A stretch of 5,007 bases of DNA from Reyranella sp. (GCA_021732965.1 JAKFVZ010000600.1:1-5007), one strand, 5' to 3'. Positions 1 through 5,007 are shown, counted from the first letter of the stretch. The notes: generated by a model not told the origin, from the sequence alone. Program-made: numbers and translations.

Positions 1-1
1 G

Positions 2-433
2 CGCGGCGAGCGCGCCAAGGGCGGCGAGCGCGGCGATCGCGTCGAGCGCAGCTTCTCCCCCAAGGCGACCTGCATCGACATGGTCGCGCGCCGCATCGGC
101 GACCGCGCCTACGTCAAGGCCAGGCTCGAGCTCAAGCCCGAGCAGATGACGGCCTGGAACGCCTTCGAGAAGGCGGCCGACGAGGCCAGCGCCAAGTCGA
201 TGGCGCGCTGCCAGACGCTGCCGGCCGAGATGAAGGAGCGCCCTGGCTACGTCGAGCGCCTCACGATGGAAGAGGACATGATGAAGGCCCGCATCGCCAC
301 GATCGAAGCCGTGAAGCCGTCGCTGACCGCCCTGGTCGGCGTCCTGACGGCCGACCAGAAGGCGATCCTCGACCGGCCGCGCCTGGGTCCCGGCCACATG
401 GCCCACGCCATGGGCCGGCCCGGCCCGCGCTGA
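2..433 (+). CDS. Spy/CpxP-like LTxxQ periplasmic protein, 3' part (5' end outside window)
   Basis: The reading frame is open from the left edge and stops with TGA at 431-433, giving 143 visible residues. The start and any signal peptide lie outside the window; the ATG at 80 is probably internal, because family-like sequence (Cys-Ile-Asp) already precedes it. Two LTxxQ-type motifs mark the Spy/CpxP superfamily: LKPEQ, followed by a helix with Trp, and a canonical LTADQ near the C-terminus. Between them is a charged, Met- and Glu-rich helical stretch, and two Cys flank the first motif region. The N-terminal visible part is a low-complexity Arg/Gly/Glu tract with a repeated GER-KGG pattern. Family members are small helical periplasmic proteins that act as chaperones or envelope-stress and metal-stress sensors. 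The exact role here is unknown. The gene converges with nadX, leaving only 7 bp between the stop codons. Confidence 0.82.
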   Translation, partial: RGERAKGGERGDRVERSFSPKATCIDMVARRIGDRAYVKARLELKPEQMTAWNAFEKAADEASAKSMARCQTLPAEMKERPGYVERLTMEEDMMKARIATIEAVKPSLTALVGVLTADQKAILDRPRLGPGHMAHAMGRPGPR

Positions 434-440
434 CGAAACC

Positions 441-1265
441 CTACCAGTCGCTGTGGCGGACGATCTTCAACAGGTCGTCCGCCATGGTGAGCGCGGTGAG
501 CACGCCGGTCTTGGGATTGTCCGGCATGGCACGGCCCAGCCGTTCGAGCTTCAGCTCGCCTGAATCGGCCACGACCTCGAGCTTGCTGGCATTGGTGCCC
601 GGCGGCAGGGTCGGATCGGCGACCAGCTCGATCTCGGTGTTGTCGAGCCCCGCGCCGCAAAGCGCGACCGTCACCGCCAGATTGGCATTCTTCGGATAGA
701 GACGGCCCGCATCGGCCGGTTTGCCGCGGAAGATCACCGTCGGCTCCTTGATCGACGGCAGGTCGAACTCGGTCTCGGCCGGCGTTCCGGTCCAGGCATG
801 CGGCGGCTTGATCGAGATGTATTTCACTTTCTCCAGCTTGCCGAGCCGCATGGCAAGCAGCCCGTCGAGGCCGGCGATGGCGCCGGAAGGCAGGCGCAGC
901 CGAGCTCCGCCCTTTTCCGCGGCCTTGAGGTGCTTCTTCCACAGCGCCGGATCGCCATAGGCGCCGGTCGCGATCACCATGAAGTCGAAGCCCTTCTTCA
1001 GGATCGTCTCGCCCCATTCGCGCACCGCCTGCTGGCTGGCCGCCTCGACCACGACATCGGGGTTGAGCTTCAGCAGCGCCTTGAGCGTGTCGACCACTGC
1101 AACTTTCTTGCCGACCTTCTTCTGGGTATCCGCGACGCGGCCCTTCCGCACCAGCACGCCCACGATGTCGATGGGTGGCTTTTTCTCGCGGAACACGTCG
1201 AACAGCATCTGGCTGATCGCGCCATAGCCGATCAGTGCGATTTTCAGCCGCTTTTGCTTCGCCAT
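441..1265 (-). CDS. nadX: aspartate dehydrogenase family protein (NadX/DUF108 type)
   Basis: Family enzymes oxidise L-aspartate with NAD(P)+ to iminoaspartate or oxaloacetate and can feed NAD synthesis in the cytoplasm. The 274-residue product has the family's usual length. An N-terminal Rossmann fold carries LIGYGAISQ (residues 11-19), followed by ATGAYGDPALW (99-109) and LPSGAIAGLDGL (125-136). The C-terminal DUF108-type domain has KPPHAWTGTPAE (153-164), LYPKNANLAV (189-198) and DNPKTGVLTA (249-258). The ATG at 1265 is chosen because GGGGGA sits just upstream and a TATAAT promoter element lies about 30 bp away; an in-frame GTG at 1280 would leave almost no leader. One oddity: the family's N-x-His active-site motif reads N-A-Ser here (Ser227), so true aspartate dehydrogenase activity is uncertain. 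No nadA or nadC neighbour is visible. Fold assignment is firm, substrate less so. Confidence 0.88.
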   Translation of the reverse strand: MAKQKRLKIALIGYGAISQMLFDVFREKKPPIDIVGVLVRKGRVADTQKKVGKKVAVVDTLKALLKLNPDVVVEAASQQAVREWGETILKKGFDFMVIATGAYGDPALWKKHLKAAEKGGARLRLPSGAIAGLDGLLAMRLGKLEKVKYISIKPPHAWTGTPAETEFDLPSIKEPTVIFRGKPADAGRLYPKNANLAVTVALCGAGLDNTEIELVADPTLPPGTNASKLEVVADSGELKLERLGRAMPDNPKTGVLTALTMADDLLKIVRHSDW

Positions 1266-1294
1266 TTGTCCCCCGCCCACCGGTTTGGCCGACG

Positions 1295-1323
1295 ATTATA
1301 GCGGGCGTCCGCGCCCCTTGCGA
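1295..1323 (-). promoter_or_regulatory. probable sigma-70 promoter of the nadX-family gene
   Basis: Read on the minus strand, 1300-1295 is a perfect TATAAT -10 box. At 17 bp spacing the -35 position (1323-1318) reads TCGCAA, a poor match; a better TTGCGG at 1329-1324 would need a 23 bp spacer. The predicted transcription start, near 1288, gives a leader of about 23 nt before the ATG at 1265. This supports that start over the GTG at 1280. The element lies in the left arm of the palindrome shared with the tRNA promoter. Confidence 0.5.
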
Positions 1324-1345
1324 CCGCAAGGGCTCGCGGCTATAA
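1296..1345. repeat. imperfect palindrome between the divergent nadX and tRNA-Pro promoters
   Basis: Three nested inverted segments share one axis: TTATAGC (1296-1302) with GCTATAA (1339-1345), CCGCG (1309-1313) with CGCGG (1335-1339, sharing G1339), and CCCTTGCG (1315-1322) with CGCAAGGG (1325-1332), leaving only AC at the tip. The left arm has six extra bases (1303-1308). Both -10 boxes sit at the outer ends of the arms and the -35 sequences lie in the central stem. It could be an operator-like dyad, a cruciform, or simply a duplicated promoter half. No regulator is identifiable from the window. Confidence 0.6.
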
Positions 1346-1346
1346 C
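1318..1346 (+). promoter_or_regulatory. sigma-70 promoter of tRNA-Pro
   Basis: A -35 box TTGCGA (1318-1323) and a -10 box TATAAC (1341-1346) are separated by exactly 17 bp. The predicted start, near 1353, leaves a leader of about 30 nt before the tRNA. The bases just after the -10 box are all G or C (1346-1353), the kind of discriminator associated with stringent control of stable RNA genes; that control is inferred. A short dyad, CCGGCC/GGCCGG (1348-1353/1362-1367), lies in the leader. Confidence 0.65.
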
Positions 1347-1382
1347 CCCGGCCTCGTCGCGGGCCGGAGTCCGTACACCTGA

Positions 1383-1459
1383 CGGAGCGTAGCTCAGCCT
1401 GGTAGAGCACTAGCTTCGGGAGCTAGGGGCCGGAGGTTCGAATCCTCTCGCTCCGACCA
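1383..1459 (+). tRNA. tRNA-Pro (anticodon CGG)
   Basis: A complete 77-nt cloverleaf can be folded by hand. The acceptor stem is CGGAGCG (1383-1389) with CGCTCCG (1449-1455), the discriminator is A1456, and CCA is encoded at 1457-1459. The D stem is GCTC/GAGC (1392-1395/1405-1408). The anticodon stem CTAGC/GCTAG (1410-1414/1422-1426) encloses the loop TTCGGGA, giving anticodon CGG at 1417-1419 with G37 next to it. The T arm is GGAGG-TTCGAAT-CCTCT (1432-1448) with one G-U pair. A C1-G72 first pair and G37 are typical of bacterial proline tRNAs. It reads CCG codons, which suits a GC-rich genome. Confidence 0.97.
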
Positions 1460-1471
1460 ATCGACGAGACG

Positions 1472-1500
1472 AACGGCGGACCTTCGGGTCCGCCGTTTTC
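1472..1500 (+). terminator. intrinsic terminator of tRNA-Pro
   Basis: A perfect 11-bp stem, AACGGCGGACC (1472-1482) with GGTCCGCCGTT (1487-1497), is capped by a stable TTCG tetraloop. The run TTTT (1496-1499) overlaps and follows the 3' arm. It begins 13 nt after the tRNA CCA end. It should end the tRNA transcript and insulates the sulfotransferase gene that begins about 50 bp downstream. Confidence 0.88.
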
Positions 1501-1550
1501 GTATGGAAGTAGATGGTTTGCTGGCTGCGCCGTTGCCGAGACCCCAAGCG

Positions 1551-2363
1551 ATGAACGGCAAGTTCCTCCACATTCCGAAGACCGCGGGAACGAGTGTCCG
1601 TTCCTTCCTCTCCCGGTTCTTCGCGGCGCGGCACGTCTGCCCGGCAGTCGACCAAAGACAGTTCCGGGACATATCGCCCGAACGCCTGAGATCCTTCCGA
1701 ATGTTCTCGGGACATTTCCACTGGCGCGCCCTGGACCAGATCGAAGGTCCCAGCTTCACCTTCAGCGTCCTCCGGCAGCCTGTCGCCCGGATCGTCTCGT
1801 TCTACTTTTTCCTGCGTGCTGTCGGGGCCAGATCGGATCCGGCCAAACTGTCAGGGCCACACATGCAGGGAATCCACGCGGCACTCAACCTGCCCCCGGA
1901 CGCATTCTTTTGCGACGGCGGTTCTCCCGAAGTGCGAGCGCACATCGACGACCTGTTCGACAATTTCTACACGTTCTACTTCGCTGGCCGCGCCTTCAAC
2001 GCGAGGCGCCGGATCCGGAAGAAGAACATTCCCGAATCCAAAATCGTGGCCACCGCGCAACGCAACCTCGACCAGCTCGACGGCCTCTATTCGACCGACG
2101 ATCTGGCTTCTCTCCAGGAGGACATCATCGATTGGTTCGGCCGCAGCGGGATCGGCCTGTGGGGAACGCTGCGCTCTCGTGTCAGCCCTCTACCGGGCAT
2201 CAACCTGAACACGCGCGAAGGCGACTTCACCTCGCGAGTGGCGGACCTGAAGGCGCTCGGGGCCACCTATCGGACTTTCGACCGAATCAATGACATGGCG
2301 CGCCTCGACTCGGTGATCTGGGCAGCACGGTTTGGGCACATACCGGTGCTTCGCCTCGACTGA
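1551..2363 (+). CDS. sulfotransferase family protein (PAPS-dependent type)
   Basis: The 270-residue protein has both nucleotide-binding signatures of PAPS-dependent sulfotransferases. The 5'-phosphosulfate loop is FLHIPKTAGTSV (residues 5-16), with catalytic-type Lys10 and Thr14-Ser15. The 3'-phosphate motif is FSVLRQPVARIVSFY (71-85), with Arg75 and Ser83. SGHFHW (53-58) also fits the Sulfotransfer_2-like group, whose members sulfate carbohydrates or other cell-surface acceptors; the acceptor here cannot be told. The ATG at 1551 is preferred because the loop begins immediately after it. The in-frame ATG at 1503 lies at the end of the tRNA terminator and has no ribosome-binding site; the 1551 start also lacks a clear one. 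Local GC is lower (31/60 at 1921-1980, against 43/60 at 3781-3840 in the sigma gene), hinting at foreign origin. It stands alone, with no PAPS-synthesis or glycan genes in view. Confidence 0.85.
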   Translation: MNGKFLHIPKTAGTSVRSFLSRFFAARHVCPAVDQRQFRDISPERLRSFRMFSGHFHWRALDQIEGPSFTFSVLRQPVARIVSFYFFLRAVGARSDPAKLSGPHMQGIHAALNLPPDAFFCDGGSPEVRAHIDDLFDNFYTFYFAGRAFNARRRIRKKNIPESKIVATAQRNLDQLDGLYSTDDLASLQEDIIDWFGRSGIGLWGTLRSRVSPLPGINLNTREGDFTSRVADLKALGATYRTFDRINDMARLDSVIWAARFGHIPVLRLD

Positions 2364-2385
2364 CGGATGCCAGCCGAGGCGAAGC
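2348..2385. terminator. hairpin shared by the convergent sulfotransferase and DUF4394 genes
   Basis: GCTTCGCCTCG (2348-2358) pairs perfectly with CGAGGCGAAGC (2375-2385). After one A-C mismatch the stem continues for three pairs (2360-2362/2371-2373), leaving an 8-nt loop. The left arm encodes the last sulfotransferase residues and the stem spans its TGA. It ends 22 bp before the DUF4394 stop codon. No T-run follows on either strand, so it may act bidirectionally with Rho or as an mRNA 3'-end stabiliser rather than as a classic intrinsic terminator. Confidence 0.6.
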
Positions 2386-2407
2386 CGCACGCCCGTTTCG
2401 CCGGCGG

Positions 2408-3184
2408 TTACATCTTCGGCAGGATCGCGATGTCCTTCACGGCGCCGCCGAGGCCCTCGATCTTCGCCACCGGCGTCGCCTTGCCGGTCGCGAGGTCGAT
2501 CGACCAGAGCTGGTCGCCGGCCATGGCCCAGCCTTCGTTCTTGGTGCCGTCCGACCAGATGTCGAAGGCGACCACGTCGACCTTGGGGCCGAGCGCCCCC
2601 AGGGTGTTCAAAATGCCGTCGTTCGGCGGCGCCTGCTTGACCAGGGCGCCCGTCGTTCCGTCGATGTTCAGGAGCGTGGTTTCCTTCGTGCCCTTGACCG
2701 AATTGGTATAGGCACCCGCCATGACCTTCGGCGCCTTGCCCTTGTTGGCATCGCCGTCGGCATACTTCAGGCTGCCGTCCTTGATGACCTTGCCGTCGTC
2801 GACATTGACGCGGAGGCTGGTGCCGTCGCTGCCGATGACGCGAAGGCGGTCGGCCACCGGGTTGAAGTCGACCGTGGCGGAAGCGCCGGCCGGCAGCATG
2901 GTTTCCAGCTTCGACTTCCTGGTGGCCTTGCCGTCCATGGCGATGGTGTAGAGCGTGCCGTCGGCCGCCAGGGCATAGAGCATGCCGTCGGCCGGCCGCA
3001 CGTCGATGCCCACCAGGGCGCCGTCGACGCCGGTAACCTTCATGCTCTTCGTCGCCTTCTTGGCGGTCGTGTCCACGATGGCGATGGTGTCGTTGCCGAT
3101 CAGGGCCGCGACCTCGGCGGCCTGCGCCGTGCCCGCCAGCGTCACCAGGGCCGTCAAGGCGGCCAGAAATGCCTTCACTGTCAT
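2408..3184 (-). CDS. secreted DUF4394 domain-containing protein
   Basis: This is a 258-residue exported protein of unknown biochemical function. Residues 1-22 form a clear Sec signal peptide: Lys4, a hydrophobic Ala/Leu core, and an AQA cleavage site before Ala23. The rest is one DUF4394 domain, built from short beta-rich repeats that look propeller-like, with the diagnostic phrases GIDVRPADGMLYAL (59-72) and VDFNPVADRLRVIG (105-118). A later segment has LNIDGTTG and the C-terminus ends LPKM. There are no cysteines and no membrane anchor, so a soluble periplasmic or extracellular location is expected. The ATG at 3184 has GGAG 8 nt upstream and starts the signal peptide; the ATG at 3214 would add an unnatural extension. 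It is divergent from the sigma factor gene and carries a matching promoter motif, suggesting it is a target of that sigma factor (inference). Confidence 0.88.
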   Translation of the reverse strand: MTVKAFLAALTALVTLAGTAQAAEVAALIGNDTIAIVDTTAKKATKSMKVTGVDGALVGIDVRPADGMLYALAADGTLYTIAMDGKATRKSKLETMLPAGASATVDFNPVADRLRVIGSDGTSLRVNVDDGKVIKDGSLKYADGDANKGKAPKVMAGAYTNSVKGTKETTLLNIDGTTGALVKQAPPNDGILNTLGALGPKVDVVAFDIWSDGTKNEGWAMAGDQLWSIDLATGKATPVAKIEGLGGAVKDIAILPKM

Positions 3185-3233
3185 TTGCGTCGCTCCAGCT
3201 TGTTGCGGACCCATGAGCGGGTCCTGAAGTGGT

Positions 3234-3261
3234 TACCGGCCGGAGGGGCCGATTGGATGCA
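3234..3261 (-). promoter_or_regulatory. putative ECF-type promoter of the DUF4394 gene
   Basis: On the minus strand TGCATCC (3261-3255) is followed after 17 bp by GGTA (3237-3234). The same two blocks at the same spacing occur in front of the sigma gene on the opposite strand. The expected start, near 3226, gives a leader of about 40 nt before the ATG at 3184. A short dyad, GGACCC/GGGTCC (3207-3212/3219-3224), falls near the start of that leader. Confidence 0.5.
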
Positions 3262-3294
3262 GGGACGAAAAAGAATTCGACGATGACGGTCCGA

Positions 3295-3322
3295 TGCATC
3301 CATTTGCCGGGATTCCGGGGTA
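3295..3322 (+). promoter_or_regulatory. putative ECF-type autoregulatory promoter of the sigma/anti-sigma operon
   Basis: TGCATCC (3295-3301) is followed after 17 bp by GGTA (3319-3322), mirroring the element on the other strand. ECF sigma factors usually transcribe their own operon from a promoter with a specific -35 block and a short -10 block. The predicted start, near 3330, leaves a leader of about 38 nt before the GTG at 3368. It would make a GTG start at 3335 nearly leaderless, which argues for 3368. Confidence 0.5.
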
Positions 3323-3367
3323 CTGTTACGGAGAGTGTGCAATCCGGTCGGGGGAAGGCGAGCGACA

Positions 3368-3922
3368 GTGACGGCAGAGTCCTCTTCCAGCCCCCCCGCT
3401 CTCGAGGCGGAGATTTCGGCCGCGATCGTCCGGTGCGCGACCGGTGAGAAGTCGGCCTTGCGGGTCATTTACGACCTCGAATCGGCGCGGATGGTGGGCG
3501 TGGCGCATCGCATCCTGCGCCGCCGCGATCTGGCCGAAGAGGCTACTCACGACGCTTTCATGCGCATCTGGCGCAGCGCCCGCAGCTTCGATCCGTCACG
3601 CGGTGCCGCGCGCGCCTGGATCTACACGATCGTTCGCAACCAGGCGCTGACGATCCTGCGGGACGAAACCCGCTTCGGCCCCGAGGAGCAGGTCGACGAG
3701 GATTTGCCGGACCCCAACTCGGCACTGCTGCGGCTGCCGGAATCGAGCGCGCTGCGTCAGTGCCTGCAGCAACTCGAGACCGGCCGGCGCAACGCCATCG
3801 TCCTCGCCTATGTCCACGGCTTCAGCCACGGCGAGCTGGCGGGCCGGCTCGGGATGCCGCTCGGCACCATCAAGAGCTGGATCCGCCGCGGCCTCGCTTC
3901 CCTGCAGGAGTGCATGGGATGA
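3368..3922 (+). CDS. ECF-type sigma-70 family RNA polymerase sigma factor (SigK-like)
   Basis: This 184-residue protein has only regions 2 and 4, the ECF layout. It would direct RNA polymerase to a small stress regulon. Region 2 spans roughly residues 30-100, with DLAEEATHDAFMRIW (54-68) and GAARAWIYTIVRNQALTILR (79-98). An acidic linker (about 104-118) leads to region 4 (about 128-182), with a helix-turn-helix around FSHGELAGRLGMPLGTIKSW (152-171). The GTG at 3368 is chosen because GGGGAAGG lies 9 nt upstream; GTG codons at 3335 or 3337 would overlap the predicted transcript start. Cys132 and Cys182 bracket region 4, as the redox pair of mycobacterial SigK does. The stop codon overlaps the anti-sigma start as ATGA, indicating translational coupling. 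ECF identity is firm; the SigK likeness rests on the cysteines and the RskA-like partner. Confidence 0.92.
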   Translation: MTAESSSSPPALEAEISAAIVRCATGEKSALRVIYDLESARMVGVAHRILRRRDLAEEATHDAFMRIWRSARSFDPSRGAARAWIYTIVRNQALTILRDETRFGPEEQVDEDLPDPNSALLRLPESSALRQCLQQLETGRRNAIVLAYVHGFSHGELAGRLGMPLGTIKSWIRRGLASLQECMG

Positions 3923-4644
3923 CGCCCGACCGCGACGATCGCCTCCACGCCGCCGAATTCGTCCTGGGCCTCCTGGACGCCGAGACGCACGCGACCGCCG
4001 AACGCCGGCTCACCACCGACCCGGTCTTCGCGCGCGAGGTGGCCGTGTGGCAGAAGCATTTTGCCGCCTTCGACGATACCGCCGACCCGGTCGTTCCGGC
4101 CGACGATCTGTGGCGCAGGATCGAGGCCGATATGGCTGCCGCGGCTCCCGCCGCACAGGTCGCGCCGCCCGGCCTGCTGCGCCGGCTCTGGAACAGCCTG
4201 GGCGCGCTGCGGATCGCCGCCCTGTCGGGCACGGTGGCCGCCCTGGCCTTTGCGACCGTCGCCGTGGTGACGGTCCGTCATGCGCAGGAGGTCGCGGCTC
4301 GCAAGCCGGTCTATGTCGCCATCCTTGTCGACGATGCCACACGACAGGCCGGCGCCATCGTGAACGCCTTCGCCGACGGGCGCGTCGAGATGATCCCGCT
4401 CGTCGACATGAGCGTGCCCGCCGGGCGCGCCCTGCAGGTCTGGACACTCTGGAACCGCGAGGTCGGGCCGCGATCGGTCGGCTTGCTCGACAGGGCTCGC
4501 GCGACGCCCCTCGACCTGCAGCGTCTGCCGACCACGGCGAACGACCAGCTTTTCGAGATCACGCTGGAACCGGCCGGCGGATCGCCCACGGGTCGCCCGA
4601 CCGGTCCGATCCTCTACAAGGGCACGACCACCCGCACCCTGTAG
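3919..4644 (+). CDS. RskA-like membrane anti-sigma factor
   Basis: This 241-residue single-pass membrane protein is expected to bind and silence the sigma factor encoded just upstream until a signal releases it. The cytoplasmic N-terminus has the helical anti-sigma pattern HAAEFVLGLLDAETHATAER (10-29), then DPVFAREVAVWQKHFAAF (34-51) and DDLWRRIEADM (62-72). No HxxxCxxC zinc motif is present, unlike RsrA/ChrR types. One membrane segment covers about residues 97-119. The outer domain (about 128-241) looks like the RskA C-terminal fold, with LQVWTLWNREVGPRSVGLLD and a late FEITLEPAGGSPTGRPTGPI stretch. The ATG overlaps the sigma stop (ATGA), and AGGAG at 3906-3910, inside the sigma gene, is the ribosome-binding site 8 nt upstream. 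The stop lies 6 bp from that of the convergent ABC gene. The signal sensed is unknown. Confidence 0.9.
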   Translation: MTPDRDDRLHAAEFVLGLLDAETHATAERRLTTDPVFAREVAVWQKHFAAFDDTADPVVPADDLWRRIEADMAAAAPAAQVAPPGLLRRLWNSLGALRIAALSGTVAALAFATVAVVTVRHAQEVAARKPVYVAILVDDATRQAGAIVNAFADGRVEMIPLVDMSVPAGRALQVWTLWNREVGPRSVGLLDRARATPLDLQRLPTTANDQLFEITLEPAGGSPTGRPTGPILYKGTTTRTL

Positions 4645-4650
4645 TCGGTC

Positions 4651-5007
4651 TCAGCCGATCAGCGGGAAATGGCAGGCGACCTCGCGACCGGCCGCGATCT
4701 CGCGCAACGCGGGCACCTCGTCCGCACAGCGCGGCTGGGCGTGCGGGCAGCGGGTGCGGAACCGGCAGCCCGAGGGCGGATCGAGCGGCGACGGCGGATC
4801 ACCCGGCTTCAGTTTGGAATCGCCCAGGGGGATGTAGGGGTCCGGCTCCGGGATCGCTGCCATCAGCGCCGCCGTGTAGGTATGGGCGGGCGTGGCGAAC
4901 AGCGACTCCGAGTCGGCCACCTCGCAGAGCCGGCCGAGATACATCACTGCGACCCGGTCGGACACCGACTTCACCACCGCGAGATCGTGGGCGATGAACA
5001 GGAGCGT
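4651..5007 (-). CDS. Opp/Dpp-family ABC transporter ATP-binding protein, C-terminal part
   Basis: The 118 C-terminal residues of an ATPase that powers import of peptides, or of other substrates of the oligopeptide/dipeptide family, are visible; the 5' part (Walker A, signature, Walker B) runs off the right edge. The visible start LLFIAHDLAVV is the H-loop (switch His), followed by DRVAVMYLGRLCE. The family-specific tail then shows HTYTAALMAAIPEPDP and a cysteine cluster, C-x5-C-x6-C in GCRFRTRCPHAQPRC, plus a fourth Cys 17 residues on in VACHFPLIG. This is the oligo_HPY-type C-terminal domain of OppD/F and DppD/F; such cysteines have been linked to an iron-sulfur site in at least one Opp ATPase. 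OppF/DppF versus OppD/DppD cannot be settled from this end. It converges with the anti-sigma gene. Confidence 0.93.
   Translation of the reverse strand, partial: TLLFIAHDLAVVKSVSDRVAVMYLGRLCEVADSESLFATPAHTYTAALMAAIPEPDPYIPLGDSKLKPGDPPSPLDPPSGCRFRTRCPHAQPRCADEVPALREIAAGREVACHFPLIG

Noticed and set aside
400..416. GGCCCA-CGCCA-TGGGCC hairpin near the end of the LTxxQ gene as a terminator.
   Set aside because: The stem is only 6 bp, lies inside the coding region 15 bp before the stop, and has no T-run; it is likely a by-product of GC-rich codons.
247..1410. Long minus-strand open frame covering nadX in another frame, and + strand frames across the same gene (484-699, 721-960, 798-1301, 979-1227).
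   Set aside because: The translations are low-complexity, Arg/Gly/Ala-rich and show no domain; GC-rich genes leave the opposite frames open. The nadX-family frame has clear family motifs.
1432..1459. Possible integration (att) site formed by the 3' end of tRNA-Pro.
   Set aside because: No second copy of the tRNA 3' end is found in the window and there is no integrase; only the position is suggestive.
1394..1759. Two minus-strand open frames running through the tRNA (1394-1759 and 1410-1721), with peptides such as SEREDSNLRPLAPE and GARGFEPPAPSSRS.
   Set aside because: These are well-known artefacts of translating the antisense of a tRNA gene; the rest of each frame is the shadow of the sulfotransferase gene.
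3919..4644. Zinc-binding (ZAS/ChrR-type) anti-sigma factor.
   Set aside because: The protein has no HxxxCxxC motif; the single membrane segment and outer domain fit the RskA type instead.
4645..4658. Small hairpin between the anti-sigma and ABC stop codons (TCGGT-CTCA-GCCGA).
   Set aside because: It has only five pairs, one of them a G-U wobble, and no T-run on either strand; too weak to call a terminator.
3810..4997. A 395-codon + strand open frame across the sigma and anti-sigma genes and into the ABC gene.
   Set aside because: It is an Arg/Ala/Pro-rich shadow frame that contradicts three well-supported genes and has no recognisable motif.

Overview
The window is GC-rich, tightly packed chromosomal DNA with many convergent and divergent gene pairs. 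Codon use, a Spy/CpxP-like LTxxQ protein, an ECF sigma/anti-sigma pair, a DUF4394 protein and an Opp/Dpp-type ABC ATPase together suggest an alphaproteobacterium (Hyphomicrobiales or Rhodospirillales-like). This placement is inferred from protein flavour; no 16S rRNA or other marker is present.

Layout from left to right: (1) the 3' part of a Spy/CpxP-like periplasmic LTxxQ protein on the + strand, converging with (2) an aspartate-dehydrogenase-family gene (nadX type) on the - strand. (3) A short divergent promoter region built on a large imperfect palindrome drives nadX leftwards and (4) tRNA-Pro(CGG) rightwards; the tRNA is followed by a strong intrinsic terminator. (5) A lone PAPS-type sulfotransferase gene on the + strand, with locally lower GC, ends inside a hairpin shared with (6) a convergent gene for a secreted DUF4394 protein on the - strand. 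(7) A divergent control region of about 180 bp separates DUF4394 from (8) an ECF sigma factor gene and (9) its overlapping RskA-like membrane anti-sigma gene on the + strand. (10) The C-terminal end of an Opp/Dpp-family ABC ATPase on the - strand closes the window.

The most coherent unit is 2408-4644: a secreted DUF4394 protein, an ECF sigma factor and a membrane anti-sigma factor. The divergent region carries two copies of the same bipartite motif, TGCATCC-N17-GGTA, one facing each way. Each lies at the right distance for a short leader before its gene. The simplest reading is that the sigma factor drives both its own operon and the secreted protein. The sigma factor also has a cysteine pair (C132/C182) in region 4 that resembles the redox pair known from mycobacterial SigK. 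A second point is that the aspartate-dehydrogenase-like protein appears to have Ser where the family's catalytic His should be. No CRISPR array, transposon, integrase or phage gene was seen.
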